The translations under genes were made by a program, and so were the position numbers. Positions 8,880-15,910 of a stretch of 64,000 nt of DNA are shown here, piece after piece. The notes below the pieces were generated by a model, which was not told the origin of the DNA, did not search any database, and worked only from the letters and a program-made list of their open reading frames with translations. This DNA comes from Gillisia hiemivivida (GTDB lineage Bacteria > Bacteroidota > Bacteroidia > Flavobacteriales > Flavobacteriaceae). The stretch lies in the NCBI RefSeq assembly GCF_007997295.1, contig NZ_VORY01000002.1, positions 248,001 through 312,000 of the forward strand. Direction: 5' to 3'. Each line of letters starts with the position of its first letter. The stretch's first letter is position 1.

Positions 8880-9152
8880 ATGAACAAAACAGATTTAATC
8901 GATTCAATGGCTGAACATGCTGGAATTTCTAAAGCAGCAGCTAAAAAAGCATTAGAGTCATTCTTAGGAAATGTTGAAGGTTCTCTTAAAAAAGGAGATC
9001 GCGTTTCTTTAGTAGGATTCGGTTCATGGTCAGTTTCTAAAAGAGCTGCTCGTGAAGGTAGAAACCCACAAACTGGTAACACTATAAAGATTGCTGCTAA
9101 AAACGTAGTAAAATTTAAAGCGGGTGCAGATTTACAAAAAGCTGTTAACTAG
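8880..9152 (+). CDS. HU-family DNA-binding protein
   Basis: A 90-residue nucleoid protein. It has the HU/IHF fold: helical N-terminus (NKTDLIDSMAEHAGISKAAA), beta-arm turn VGFGSW and the family signature around GRNPQTG at the arm tip, then KFKAGADLQKAV at the C-terminus. It binds and bends DNA as a dimer. It has its own strong promoter and its own terminator, as expected for an abundant protein. The DnaA-box-like sites upstream are a possible regulatory input. Confidence 0.96.
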   Translation: MNKTDLIDSMAEHAGISKAAAKKALESFLGNVEGSLKKGDRVSLVGFGSWSVSKRAAREGRNPQTGNTIKIAAKNVVKFKAGADLQKAVN

Positions 9153-9174
9153 TTATAGTTTTTTATAAAAAGAT

Positions 9175-9203
9175 AAAACTCTCCTTCGGGGGAGTTTTTT
9201 TTT
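9175..9203 (+). terminator. Intrinsic terminator after HU
   Basis: AAAACTC-TCC, a TTCG tetraloop, GGG-GAGTTTT and a run of nine T follow the HU stop codon. Confidence 0.85.
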
Positions 9204-9222
9204 GAATTTATATAACAAATTA

Positions 9223-9253
9223 TTTGAAATTGTTAAATTAATCTTTAGCTTTA
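9223..9253 (+). promoter_or_regulatory. Probable promoter of yqgE-like gene
   Basis: TTTG (9223-9226), 19 bases and TAGCTTTA (9246-9253) match the consensus except for the last base. It ends 17 bases before the ATG at 9271, which argues against the longer reading frame that begins at 9202. Confidence 0.6.
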
Positions 9254-9270
9254 ATAAAAACTATAGAATC

Positions 9271-9831
9271 ATGATTGCTTTAAAACCAGAAAAAGGTCTT
9301 TTATTGGTTGCCGAGCCAACAATTATAGGAGATACATCCTTTAATCGCTCTGTGGTATTGCTAGCAGAACATTCTGAATCTGGTTCTATTGGATTTATCT
9401 TGAACAAGATTCTTGACTTCACCCTAAAAGATTTAATTCCTGGTCTTAATAAAAGCTTTAAAATCTACAATGGAGGGCCAGTAGAACAGGACAACCTTTA
9501 TTTCATTCATAAGATACCAGATCTCATTCCTGATAGTATAGAAATTGCCAATGGGATATATTGGGGCGGAAATTTTGAGGTAGTAAAGGAACTTATTCTT
9601 AGTGACCTAATAACAGATAAAGAAATCCGTTTTTTTCTTGGCTATTCAGGCTGGGACGCAGAACAACTTACCGAAGAGTTAAATTCAAATTCTTGGATAA
9701 TTACTGAGCATCAAGATACAAAAGACATTATAGAAAGATCCTATAGATCGTTTTGGAAGGATAAAATGATGGAGCTTGGCGGAAGCTATGTGTTATGGTC
9801 TAATGCTCCCGAAAATCCTAGTTATAATTAG
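9271..9831 (+). CDS. YqgE/AlgH family protein
   Basis: A 186-residue protein of the YqgE/AlgH (DUF179) family. The N-terminal KPEKGLLLVAEPTI, then FNRSVVLLAEHSESGSIGFILN and IYNGGPVEQDNLYFIH, and the C-terminal RFFLGYSGWDAEQL, are family hallmarks. The biochemical role is unsettled. I start it at the ATG at 9271, because the upstream extension crosses the HU terminator and the predicted promoter. It converges on the aminotransferase gene, and their stop codons overlap by four bases. Confidence 0.92.
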   Translation: MIALKPEKGLLLVAEPTIIGDTSFNRSVVLLAEHSESGSIGFILNKILDFTLKDLIPGLNKSFKIYNGGPVEQDNLYFIHKIPDLIPDSIEIANGIYWGGNFEVVKELILSDLITDKEIRFFLGYSGWDAEQLTEELNSNSWIITEHQDTKDIIERSYRSFWKDKMMELGGSYVLWSNAPENPSYN

Positions 9832-10673
9832 CCCAACCTAGCCTTTACATTCAACTTAGTAAGCACCTCTTTCCCCACAGTATTATTATATTCTTTTTTA
9901 CGGTATTTTGAGATTGGTTGAACTCCAACGATTACATTAGAAATAAATAATTCATCTGCTTTTTGAAGTTCAAATGGAGAGATACTGGTTTCTTCTATTT
10001 CCAGGTCCATCATTTTTTTCACAACAGAGAGGATTTGTTTTCTAGAAATCCCATTAAGAGCGCCATCTTGTAATGGTGGAGTTTTAATTTTATTTCCATT
10101 CACAATAAAGATATTCCCATTTAGCGCCTCAACTACCTGTTTTTTCTCGTTGATCAAAAGACAGTTATGATAATCATTTTCTTTGGCAAAAATACTTCCT
10201 AGAACATTTACTGCCCTATTGTTAGATTTAATAGTAGAAAGAAGTCCACTGGTTACATAGTGATCTTTAAATAATTCCACTTCATACGGCTCTTCGTTTA
10301 ATAAATAGAAAGGATCGGCAAGCGTTTCTGAAGTAATAATATATTCTATATCTAGAGTGTCTGGTCTATAAAACCCGCCAGATTTTCTAAAAACCGTGAA
10401 TCGGATCCTTGCGGGAGAATTACTAAGTTCATTAGCTTTAAGCAAGTCTAAGATCTCTTCCTCTAAAAATTCAGGAGAAAAATTAGCTGGGATCTCCATA
10501 CGCATAATGCGCATAGAAGACATTAACCTAAAATAATGATCTTCCCAAAAGATGATCTTTCCATTAATAACCCTTAAAGTTTCGAATACAGAATCCCCAT
10601 ATGCAAGCCCTCTATTGAAAACTGAAATAGTTGCATCTTTATCTTCGACTAAATTCCCATTAATATTTATCAT
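9828..10673 (-). CDS. Class IV (PLP) aminotransferase
   Basis: A 281-residue fold-type IV PLP enzyme, of the branched-chain aminotransferase/4-amino-4-deoxychorismate lyase group. The N-terminus has NRGLAYGDSVFETLRV (20-35). The PLP Lys is Lys149 (TIKSNN), and the cofactor-phosphate loop is in PPLQDGALNGISR. The sequence cannot tell amino acid transaminase from aminodeoxychorismate lyase (PabC); the length and single-copy context slightly favour a PabC-like role in folate synthesis. The ATG abuts the T-run of the terminator of the upstream gene. A -7 box on the minus strand (TACCTTTG, 10706-10713) at the far edge of that hairpin could start its transcript. Confidence 0.85.
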   Translation of the reverse strand: MININGNLVEDKDATISVFNRGLAYGDSVFETLRVINGKIIFWEDHYFRLMSSMRIMRMEIPANFSPEFLEEEILDLLKANELSNSPARIRFTVFRKSGGFYRPDTLDIEYIITSETLADPFYLLNEEPYEVELFKDHYVTSGLLSTIKSNNRAVNVLGSIFAKENDYHNCLLINEKKQVVEALNGNIFIVNGNKIKTPPLQDGALNGISRKQILSVVKKMMDLEIEETSISPFELQKADELFISNVIVGVQPISKYRKKEYNNTVGKEVLTKLNVKARLG

Positions 10674-10706
10674 AAAAAAAGCCCCGTAATATTTATAAAA
10701 CGGGGC
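10674..10706 (-). terminator. Intrinsic terminator of START-like gene, touching the next start codon
   Basis: On the minus strand GCCCCGT, a 12-base loop, ACGGGGC and seven T form a strong terminator 26 bases after the START-like gene. Its T-run ends exactly at the ATG of the aminotransferase gene. A TACCTTTG box overlaps its upstream edge, so initiation there would start inside the hairpin. Confidence 0.85.
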
Positions 10707-10731
10707 AAAGGTACTATTTAAAATATAAAAA

Positions 10732-11118
10732 TTAGGATGAACCTAAGATCTGTTTTAAGTCTGAAATCATGTTTTCCCAAAGCATCTTCCCTTCTTCTAT
10801 CTCATCATCTTCAGCAAAATCTGTGATCATGATAGAAACATCTTTAGTAATCTCGTCAACTTGAATTCTGATTTCGAAAAAATATGGAGAATCCTCATCT
10901 TCCAACCATCTAAATTTTATGCGTTCACCATTTTTCTTGCTTAAAAGTTTTGCTTTTTCTTCAGATTCATTCCAAATGAAGGTGAAAAATTCCCCACGAG
11001 AATTTACATCGTCCGCATACCACTCGCTAAGACCAGAAGGTGTTGAAATATATTGATATAATAACGAAGGGGAAGCTTGTATTGGAAATTCCATTTCGTA
11101 CTTAACTTTATCTTCCAT
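10732..11118 (-). CDS. START-like/SRPBCC domain protein
   Basis: A 128-residue protein with the helix-grip layout of SRPBCC (AHSA1/START-like) proteins. It opens with YEMEFPIQASPSLLYQYIST and LSEWYADDV; beta strands with KFRWLEDED follow, and a long C-terminal helix (MLWENMISDLKQIL) closes the cavity. Such proteins bind small hydrophobic ligands or act as co-chaperones; the ligand here is unknown. No signal peptide is present. It is followed by its own terminator. Confidence 0.82.
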   Translation of the reverse strand: MEDKVKYEMEFPIQASPSLLYQYISTPSGLSEWYADDVNSRGEFFTFIWNESEEKAKLLSKKNGERIKFRWLEDEDSPYFFEIRIQVDEITKDVSIMITDFAEDDEIEEGKMLWENMISDLKQILGSS

Positions 11119-11202
11119 GCTTTTTAAATTAGATTTTGAGCAATATATATATTAATTGCTAACCTTGAAAGAAAACAAATTAAAAGTTTCGTAAAATAAA
11201 AC

Positions 11203-11232
11203 TTGTGCTAAAACAAATAGTTTTTATATTTG
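11203..11232 (+). promoter_or_regulatory. Promoter of tRNA-Met
   Basis: TTG (11203-11205), 19 bases, TATATTTG (11225-11232): a perfect consensus match about 80 bases upstream of the mature tRNA 5' end, implying a 5' leader that RNase P removes. Confidence 0.8.
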
Positions 11233-11314
11233 CAGCCGCAAACTTTAAGGTTGTAACGCCCATTATTATTAGCGGTTGTTCTAATCTATTTGTTTGCAAT
11301 TGAATACAAAATTT

Positions 11315-11388
11315 GGCGAGGTAGCTCAGTTGGTTAGAGCGTTGGATTCATAACCCAGAGGTCACGAGTTCAAATCTCGTTCTCGCTA
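11315..11388 (+). tRNA. tRNA-Met (anticodon CAT)
   Basis: A 74-base cloverleaf. The acceptor stem GGCGAGG pairs with TCTCGCT (two G-U pairs), the D-arm is GCTC/GAGC, and the anticodon loop TTCATAA carries CAT. The T-arm is ACGAG-TTCAAAT-CTCGT, and the discriminator base is A. No CCA is encoded. The stem lacks the three G-C pairs of initiator tRNA, so this is an elongator-type tRNA. CAT could also denote tRNA-Ile2 after lysidine modification, but Met is the likelier reading. The base next to the anticodon loop (A31-C39) is mispaired. Confidence 0.9.
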
Positions 11389-11391
11389 CTT

Positions 11392-11427
11392 AAACCGATC
11401 AGAAATCATATTCTGATCGGTTTTTTT
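11392..11427 (+). terminator. Intrinsic terminator after tRNA-Met
   Basis: AAACCGATCAGAA, a five-base loop, TTCTGATCGGTTT and further T: a perfect 13-base stem a few bases after the tRNA. Confidence 0.9.
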
Positions 11428-11509
11428 ATTCTCATAATTTTCTTTCCTGTTTTTAAGTTATATCTTAATACTTAATTTCCTGATATTTCAGGTTTTAATC
11501 TATTTTTTG

Positions 11510-12193
11510 ATGCAGCATATTGTTATTCTTACCGGTGCCGGAATTAGTGCAGAAAGTGGGCTTAAGACCTTTCGTGACTCTGATGGACTTTGGGAAGGAC
11601 ATGATATCATGGAAGTTGCTTCTCCCGAAGGCTGGGATAGAAATACCGAGAAAGTACTAGATTTTTACAATCAGCGCAGAAAACAATTACTAAAAGTGGC
11701 TCCAAATAAGGCTCACAAAGCCTTAGTGAAACTGGAAGCCAAATATAAGGTGAGCATTGTCACTCAAAACATAGACGATCTGCACGAGCGAGCAGGAAGC
11801 TCCAGAGTTATTCATCTTCATGGCGAATTATTAAAAGTGCGGAGCACTTTTGATCAAGATTTGGTAATGGATTGGAAAAATGATGTGAAAATTGGTGATT
11901 TTTGTGAACACAACTTTCAATTACGTCCACATGTGGTTTGGTTTGGAGAACCAGTACCCATGTTTCCTATGGCAGCAGATCTCGTCCAAAATGCAGATAT
12001 ATTAATAATCGTAGGCACCTCTATGCAAGTATATCCGGCAGCAGCTTTGTTGGATTTTGTAGAAGAAAATGTACCTATATATTTTGTAGACCCCAAACCG
12101 GCAATACGCCCTCGGGATTCTACGATTATAATTAATGAGCAGGCAACTATTGGTGTTCCTAAATTGGTGCTGGACCTATTACAAAATAGCTAA
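11510..12193 (+). CDS. Sirtuin-type NAD-dependent protein deacylase
   Basis: A 227-residue Sir2/CobB-like enzyme that removes acyl groups from lysine using NAD. The NAD-binding GAGISAESG is at 9-17, TQNIDDLH at 85-92, and the catalytic His at 104 (IHLHGE). A YxxR pair (Tyr53, Arg56) resembles the acyl-carboxylate-binding pair of SIRT5/CobB-type desuccinylases. The zinc-ribbon region between HGE and VWFGEPVP holds a single Cys (in GDFCEHN) instead of four, so the structural zinc seems absent. I start at the ATG at 11510; the TTG just before it is less likely. Confidence 0.92.
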   Translation: MQHIVILTGAGISAESGLKTFRDSDGLWEGHDIMEVASPEGWDRNTEKVLDFYNQRRKQLLKVAPNKAHKALVKLEAKYKVSIVTQNIDDLHERAGSSRVIHLHGELLKVRSTFDQDLVMDWKNDVKIGDFCEHNFQLRPHVVWFGEPVPMFPMAADLVQNADILIIVGTSMQVYPAAALLDFVEENVPIYFVDPKPAIRPRDSTIIINEQATIGVPKLVLDLLQNS

Positions 12194-12314
12194 ACCCCAC
12201 TATCAATAAAATTCTCCTTAGCAGTATAAATACACTTAAAAATATCTTTAGATCTGGCTTTCTAAAATTGTTAAAGGCTTACCTTTGAGCCTTAATTTAT
12301 AAAAGCTGTATAGA

Positions 12315-13652
12315 ATGACACCTCTTAGTGCAATTTCTCCAATTGATGGAAGATATCATCAAAAAACAAAAAATTTATCGGCGTATTTTAGTGAGGAAGC
12401 TCTTATAAAATATAGGGTTCGAGTTGAAATTGAATATTTTATCTCCTTATGCGAGTTGCCTCTTCCTCAGTTAAAAAATATAGATACTTCTGTTTTTCCA
12501 AAGTTGCGCGACATCTATAACAATTTCACATCTTTGGATGCTTCAGCTATCAAAGAAATTGAAAAGACAACTAATCATGATGTAAAGGCAGTAGAATATT
12601 TTATAAAAGAAAAATTTGAAGATCTTTCTTTAAGTCAGTTTAAAGAGTTTATCCATTTTGGACTTACTTCTCAAGACATAAACAATACTGCGATTCCTTT
12701 AAGTTTAAAGGAAGCAGTCTCTAACGAATATATCCCAGCGCTTAACGAAATAATTGAAAAATTAGAAAACTTAAGTGAAGATTGGGCAAATATTCCATTA
12801 TTGGCAAGGACTCATGGGCAACCCGCTTCCCCTACTCGCTTAGGAAAGGAAATGGAAGTTTTTACTACCAGATTGAATGAACAATTAAAGTATTTAAAAA
12901 ACATTCCAAATGCAGCTAAATTTGGAGGTGCAACAGGAAACTTTAATGCTCACAAGGTGGCTTATGGAACAATAGATTGGAAAAAATTTGGATCTAGTTT
13001 TGTTCAAGACACCTTAGGCTTGCATCATTCTTTTCCAACTACTCAAATTGAACATTATGACCATATGGCAGCATTGTTTGATACTTTAAAACGCATTAAC
13101 ACGATTCTAATAGATCTTGACAGGGATTTCTGGACCTATGTATCTATGGATTATTTCAAACAGAGTATAAAAAAAGGAGAAGTAGGTTCTTCTGCAATGC
13201 CACATAAAGTAAATCCTATAGATTTTGAAAACAGTGAAGGAAACTTTGGGATAGCAAATGCGATTTTCGAGCATTTATCTTCTAAATTGCCTGTTAGTAG
13301 ATTACAACGAGATCTAACAGATAGTACTGTTTTAAGAAATATTGGGGTGCCAATTGGGCATACTCTTATTGCATTTCAGTCTACGCTGAAAGGTTTAAAC
13401 AAACTTCTATTAAATGAAGAAAAAATAAAGCTAGATCTTGAAAATAACTGGGCTGTGGTAGCAGAAGCAATTCAGACGATTTTAAGAAGAGAAGGTTATA
13501 CCAACCCATATGAGGCTCTTAAAGGTTTAACAAGAACCAATACAGCTATAACCAAACAAAGTATGGGAGACTTTATTGAAACTCTTGAAGTATCTCAAGA
13601 GATCAAAAATGAATTAAAAGTAATTACTCCACAAAACTATACGGGTATTTAG
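12315..13652 (+). CDS. purB: Adenylosuccinate lyase
   Basis: A 445-residue fumarase/aspartase-superfamily lyase acting twice in purine synthesis (SAICAR to AICAR, and adenylosuccinate to AMP). It opens with LSAISPIDGRY, typical of the long PurB type; THGQPASPTRLG carries the catalytic His, and the signature GSSAMPHKVNPIDFEN (from about residue 290) carries the flexible loop Ser. A -7 box TACCTTTG is at 12280-12287, 27 bases before the ATG. It is followed by a strong terminator and appears monocistronic. Confidence 0.97.
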   Translation: MTPLSAISPIDGRYHQKTKNLSAYFSEEALIKYRVRVEIEYFISLCELPLPQLKNIDTSVFPKLRDIYNNFTSLDASAIKEIEKTTNHDVKAVEYFIKEKFEDLSLSQFKEFIHFGLTSQDINNTAIPLSLKEAVSNEYIPALNEIIEKLENLSEDWANIPLLARTHGQPASPTRLGKEMEVFTTRLNEQLKYLKNIPNAAKFGGATGNFNAHKVAYGTIDWKKFGSSFVQDTLGLHHSFPTTQIEHYDHMAALFDTLKRINTILIDLDRDFWTYVSMDYFKQSIKKGEVGSSAMPHKVNPIDFENSEGNFGIANAIFEHLSSKLPVSRLQRDLTDSTVLRNIGVPIGHTLIAFQSTLKGLNKLLLNEEKIKLDLENNWAVVAEAIQTILRREGYTNPYEALKGLTRTNTAITKQSMGDFIETLEVSQEIKNELKVITPQNYTGI

Positions 13653-13668
13653 AGCCTTATTTATAAAT

Positions 13669-13713
13669 AACAAAAAAGCCCTTGAAAAGAAATTTTCAAG
13701 GGCTTTTTTGTTG
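13669..13713. terminator. Bidirectional intrinsic terminator
   Basis: AACAAAAAAGCCCTTGAAAA and its complement TTTTCAAGGGCTTTTTTGTT around a five-base centre separate purB from the convergent DUF4252 operon. Confidence 0.9.
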
Positions 13714-13734
13714 TTGTGCAATGCACTGTTCAAT

Positions 13735-14280
13735 TTACATTTGGTCACTAGAAAGCATCTTGGAAATACCTTCCAGACCACCCATATCTATATCTCCTTT
13801 TTGAAGAGATCTCACCAATTGTAAAATATCTGATGGATTCATATTATCTCCTAAGACTCTAGCGATTCCCATCCCCTTCATTTCATCTTCTCCATAAACT
13901 ATAATTTCATCTACAGCTTCCTCACTACCTGTGTAATACACGGCCATTTTAGAATTTCCTCCACCATACTTCATTAGAAGCTGATATTTTTCATCCTTCA
14001 GGATATTAATTATCTTAGCTTTTTCAGCATCTATTTTAGTTTGATTTTCCCGCTTCTTAGGTATCGCTAAAATATTGATCTTCTTAACTGTTTCCAATGT
14101 CTTTTTCTGGTCTACAGTTAACTTTTCTGTATTTGCAAATAGACTAGTTGGAACATCTACAGCAACAAATTCCTTGTCACCTTGATTATCCACATAATAT
14201 TCTTGCAAACTTTGATTATTATCGCAAGACATCAGAAGAAGAACTGTGCCTAAAAGAGTTATACATTTAAAAAAATTCAT
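13735..14280 (-). CDS. DUF4252 family lipoprotein
   Basis: A 181-residue protein with a lipoprotein signal peptide (MNFFKCITLLGTVLLLMSC, lipid Cys at 19) and a DUF4252-type mature region (KYGGGNSKMAVYYTG, then DEIIVYGEDEMKGMGIARVLGDN). The function of DUF4252 is unknown. It is the last gene of a four-gene unit headed by an ECF sigma factor, 3 bases after another DUF4252 gene. It is probably an envelope protein made under control of that sigma factor (inferred from position). Confidence 0.85.
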   Translation of the reverse strand: MNFFKCITLLGTVLLLMSCDNNQSLQEYYVDNQGDKEFVAVDVPTSLFANTEKLTVDQKKTLETVKKINILAIPKKRENQTKIDAEKAKIINILKDEKYQLLMKYGGGNSKMAVYYTGSEEAVDEIIVYGEDEMKGMGIARVLGDNMNPSDILQLVRSLQKGDIDMGGLEGISKMLSSDQM

Positions 14281-14283
14281 GAT

Positions 14284-14817
14284 TTATATTTTAGATTTTT
14301 TATTAACTTTTTTTAATTCTTCAGCACCTGGAACTTTTAGGTCGGTTGCTAATTTAGAAAGTTGTGTAAGATCTATATCCCCTGTTATACTTAAGATCAT
14401 AGAAATTGGCTTTCCGTCTTTTTCTCCATCCATGAACATAAAAAGTTCACTTACAAAATTATCGTTTCTACCTGGTTTAGAATAAAATTTAATATTCTTC
14501 CCATCTTCATTTACTCTCATTAACTGCTCTAAAGATCCTTTACTTAAGTAGGAAGCAACGTCTGATTGCATTTGCGAGCGTACTCCCGGTGCAGCACTAG
14601 AGAACATTCTTATTTCCTTTAAATTCTCAATAAGCTTAATATATTGTTGTGCTTCTGGATCTGTGGAGCTTAAGTCTACTTTAGCCAATAACTTGAACAT
14701 TTTACTGGTCATGATCATGGCATCTACTTCTTTCATGTTTTCATATTTCTCAAAACTCTGAGAATATCCTAGAAGTGAAACTAAACTTAAGGCAATAACT
14801 AAAATTGATTTTTTCAT
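14284..14817 (-). CDS. DUF4252 family secreted protein
   Basis: A 177-residue protein with a standard signal peptide (about 1-19, MKKSILVIALSLVSLLGYSQ) and a DUF4252-like mature part (KFYSKPGRNDNFVSELFMFM, then ISMILSITGDIDLTQLSKLA). It is a paralogue of the lipoprotein just downstream; unlike that protein it has no lipobox Cys, so one may be soluble in the periplasm and the other membrane-bound. It lies 12 bases after the anti-sigma-like gene. Confidence 0.82.
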   Translation of the reverse strand: MKKSILVIALSLVSLLGYSQSFEKYENMKEVDAMIMTSKMFKLLAKVDLSSTDPEAQQYIKLIENLKEIRMFSSAAPGVRSQMQSDVASYLSKGSLEQLMRVNEDGKNIKFYSKPGRNDNFVSELFMFMDGEKDGKPISMILSITGDIDLTQLSKLATDLKVPGAEELKKVNKKSKI

Positions 14818-14829
14818 GGTAATTAATTT

Positions 14830-15288
14830 TTATTGTTCTTTGATAAATTTGTTTTTGGTTTTATTGAATTCATTTAAATACTCTAGATCTTCTCTTCCAT
14901 CACTAAAAACATCTGCCACCATCTGTAGTGTTTCTTTTGTTTTTAAATAAGCTTGTTCAGGGTCTTCGATAGTTCCTAAATTTTGATCTTCTAATTTCTT
15001 ATTAGTTAAATTGTTAAAAAACAAAAAACCCATTATTATTAAAATACTTGCAGCAACTCCCGCATAAGCCCATTTCCTAGTAGGAGCAGATTTTAATCGG
15101 GAATCTTTTGGATACTTGATCTTTCTTGATTCAATATTAAAATTGAAAATACTTTTATAAGCAATAAATTCTTTTGGAACTTCTTCAGAACTAAAATACT
15201 TCTTTAAATCCCTTTCCTCCTGAAGAGATGTCTCTCCCTCCTCATATTTCTGCAATAAATTTCGCAAATCATTTAATTCCATATCCAT
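14830..15288 (-). CDS. Probable anti-sigma factor, single-pass membrane protein
   Basis: A 152-residue protein with a cytoplasmic N-terminal region (about 1-70), one membrane segment (about 72-92, WAYAGVAASILIIMGFLFF) and a short exterior tail. The start overlaps the end of the ECF sigma gene by 20 bases. That overlap, topology and size fit an anti-sigma factor that holds the sigma factor at the membrane, although I see no canonical zinc anti-sigma HxxxCxxC motif. Confidence 0.72.
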   Translation of the reverse strand: MDMELNDLRNLLQKYEEGETSLQEERDLKKYFSSEEVPKEFIAYKSIFNFNIESRKIKYPKDSRLKSAPTRKWAYAGVAASILIIMGFLFFNNLTNKKLEDQNLGTIEDPEQAYLKTKETLQMVADVFSDGREDLEYLNEFNKTKNKFIKEQ

Positions 15289-15778
15289 GTATTTTAAGTA
15301 ACTCTTCTTTTATTTTTTTTCGTGCTCTAGAAAGCGTAACCCTAATTGCTGGTTCATTCATCTTAGTAATTTTAGCTATTTCGCTATAATCATACTCTTC
15401 AATATCCCGCAACTGAAAGATCACCTTTTGCTGTTCCGGAAGCATTTCTACAATTCTTTCTATATGCTTCATCTCGTCATTCAACTCAGCCTGTGAATGC
15501 ACCGATAATTCATTACTATCATAATTACTGTGAATTATGCTTAAATTATTATTAGACCTAGCTTTTAATTGATCCAAACAGTAGTTTTTAGTAACCGATA
15601 TCATAAAAGCTTCTATATTGGCATAGTCCTTGACCTTATTCTTTCGATTCCAGATCTTTAGGATCACTTCCTGGGTTGCATCTTCAGCTGCTTCTTTAGA
15701 TATAAGCAAACGAAGTGCCAAACGGAACATTTTATCTTTGACGGGATCTATTAACCTTAAAAAGGTATGATGTTTCAT
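15269..15778 (-). CDS. ECF-type RNA polymerase sigma factor
   Basis: A 169-residue sigma-70 family factor of the ECF class. Region 2 is FRLALRLLISKEAAEDATQE to YANIEAFMISVTKNYCLDQL (about 18-75), and region 4 has LPEQQKVIFQLRDIEEYDYS with the helix-turn-helix at AKITKMNEPAIRVTLSRARK (about 113-155). It heads the operon with its probable anti-sigma factor and two DUF4252 proteins, and is divergent from the S41 protease lipoprotein gene. Confidence 0.93.
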   Translation of the reverse strand: MKHHTFLRLIDPVKDKMFRLALRLLISKEAAEDATQEVILKIWNRKNKVKDYANIEAFMISVTKNYCLDQLKARSNNNLSIIHSNYDSNELSVHSQAELNDEMKHIERIVEMLPEQQKVIFQLRDIEEYDYSEIAKITKMNEPAIRVTLSRARKKIKEELLKIHGYGIK

Positions 15779-15910
15779 TAAGTTGGTTGGTTGGTTTATA
15801 ACCCTCTTATACTTAAGACGATTTATATCAAACTTTGTAACAACAATTTTGTATTTATTGCAATTTTGTCATTAATTTTAGAATCTTAATTAAAAACGAT
15901 TAAAACTACT

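Noticed and set aside
9202-9270. N-terminal extension of the YqgE-family protein
   Set aside because: It starts in the T-run of the HU terminator and crosses the predicted promoter; the family begins near the ATG at 9271.
11315-11388. tRNA-Ile2 (CAT with lysidine)
   Set aside because: The anticodon alone permits it, but I see no decisive Ile2 identity features, so Met is kept as the simpler call.
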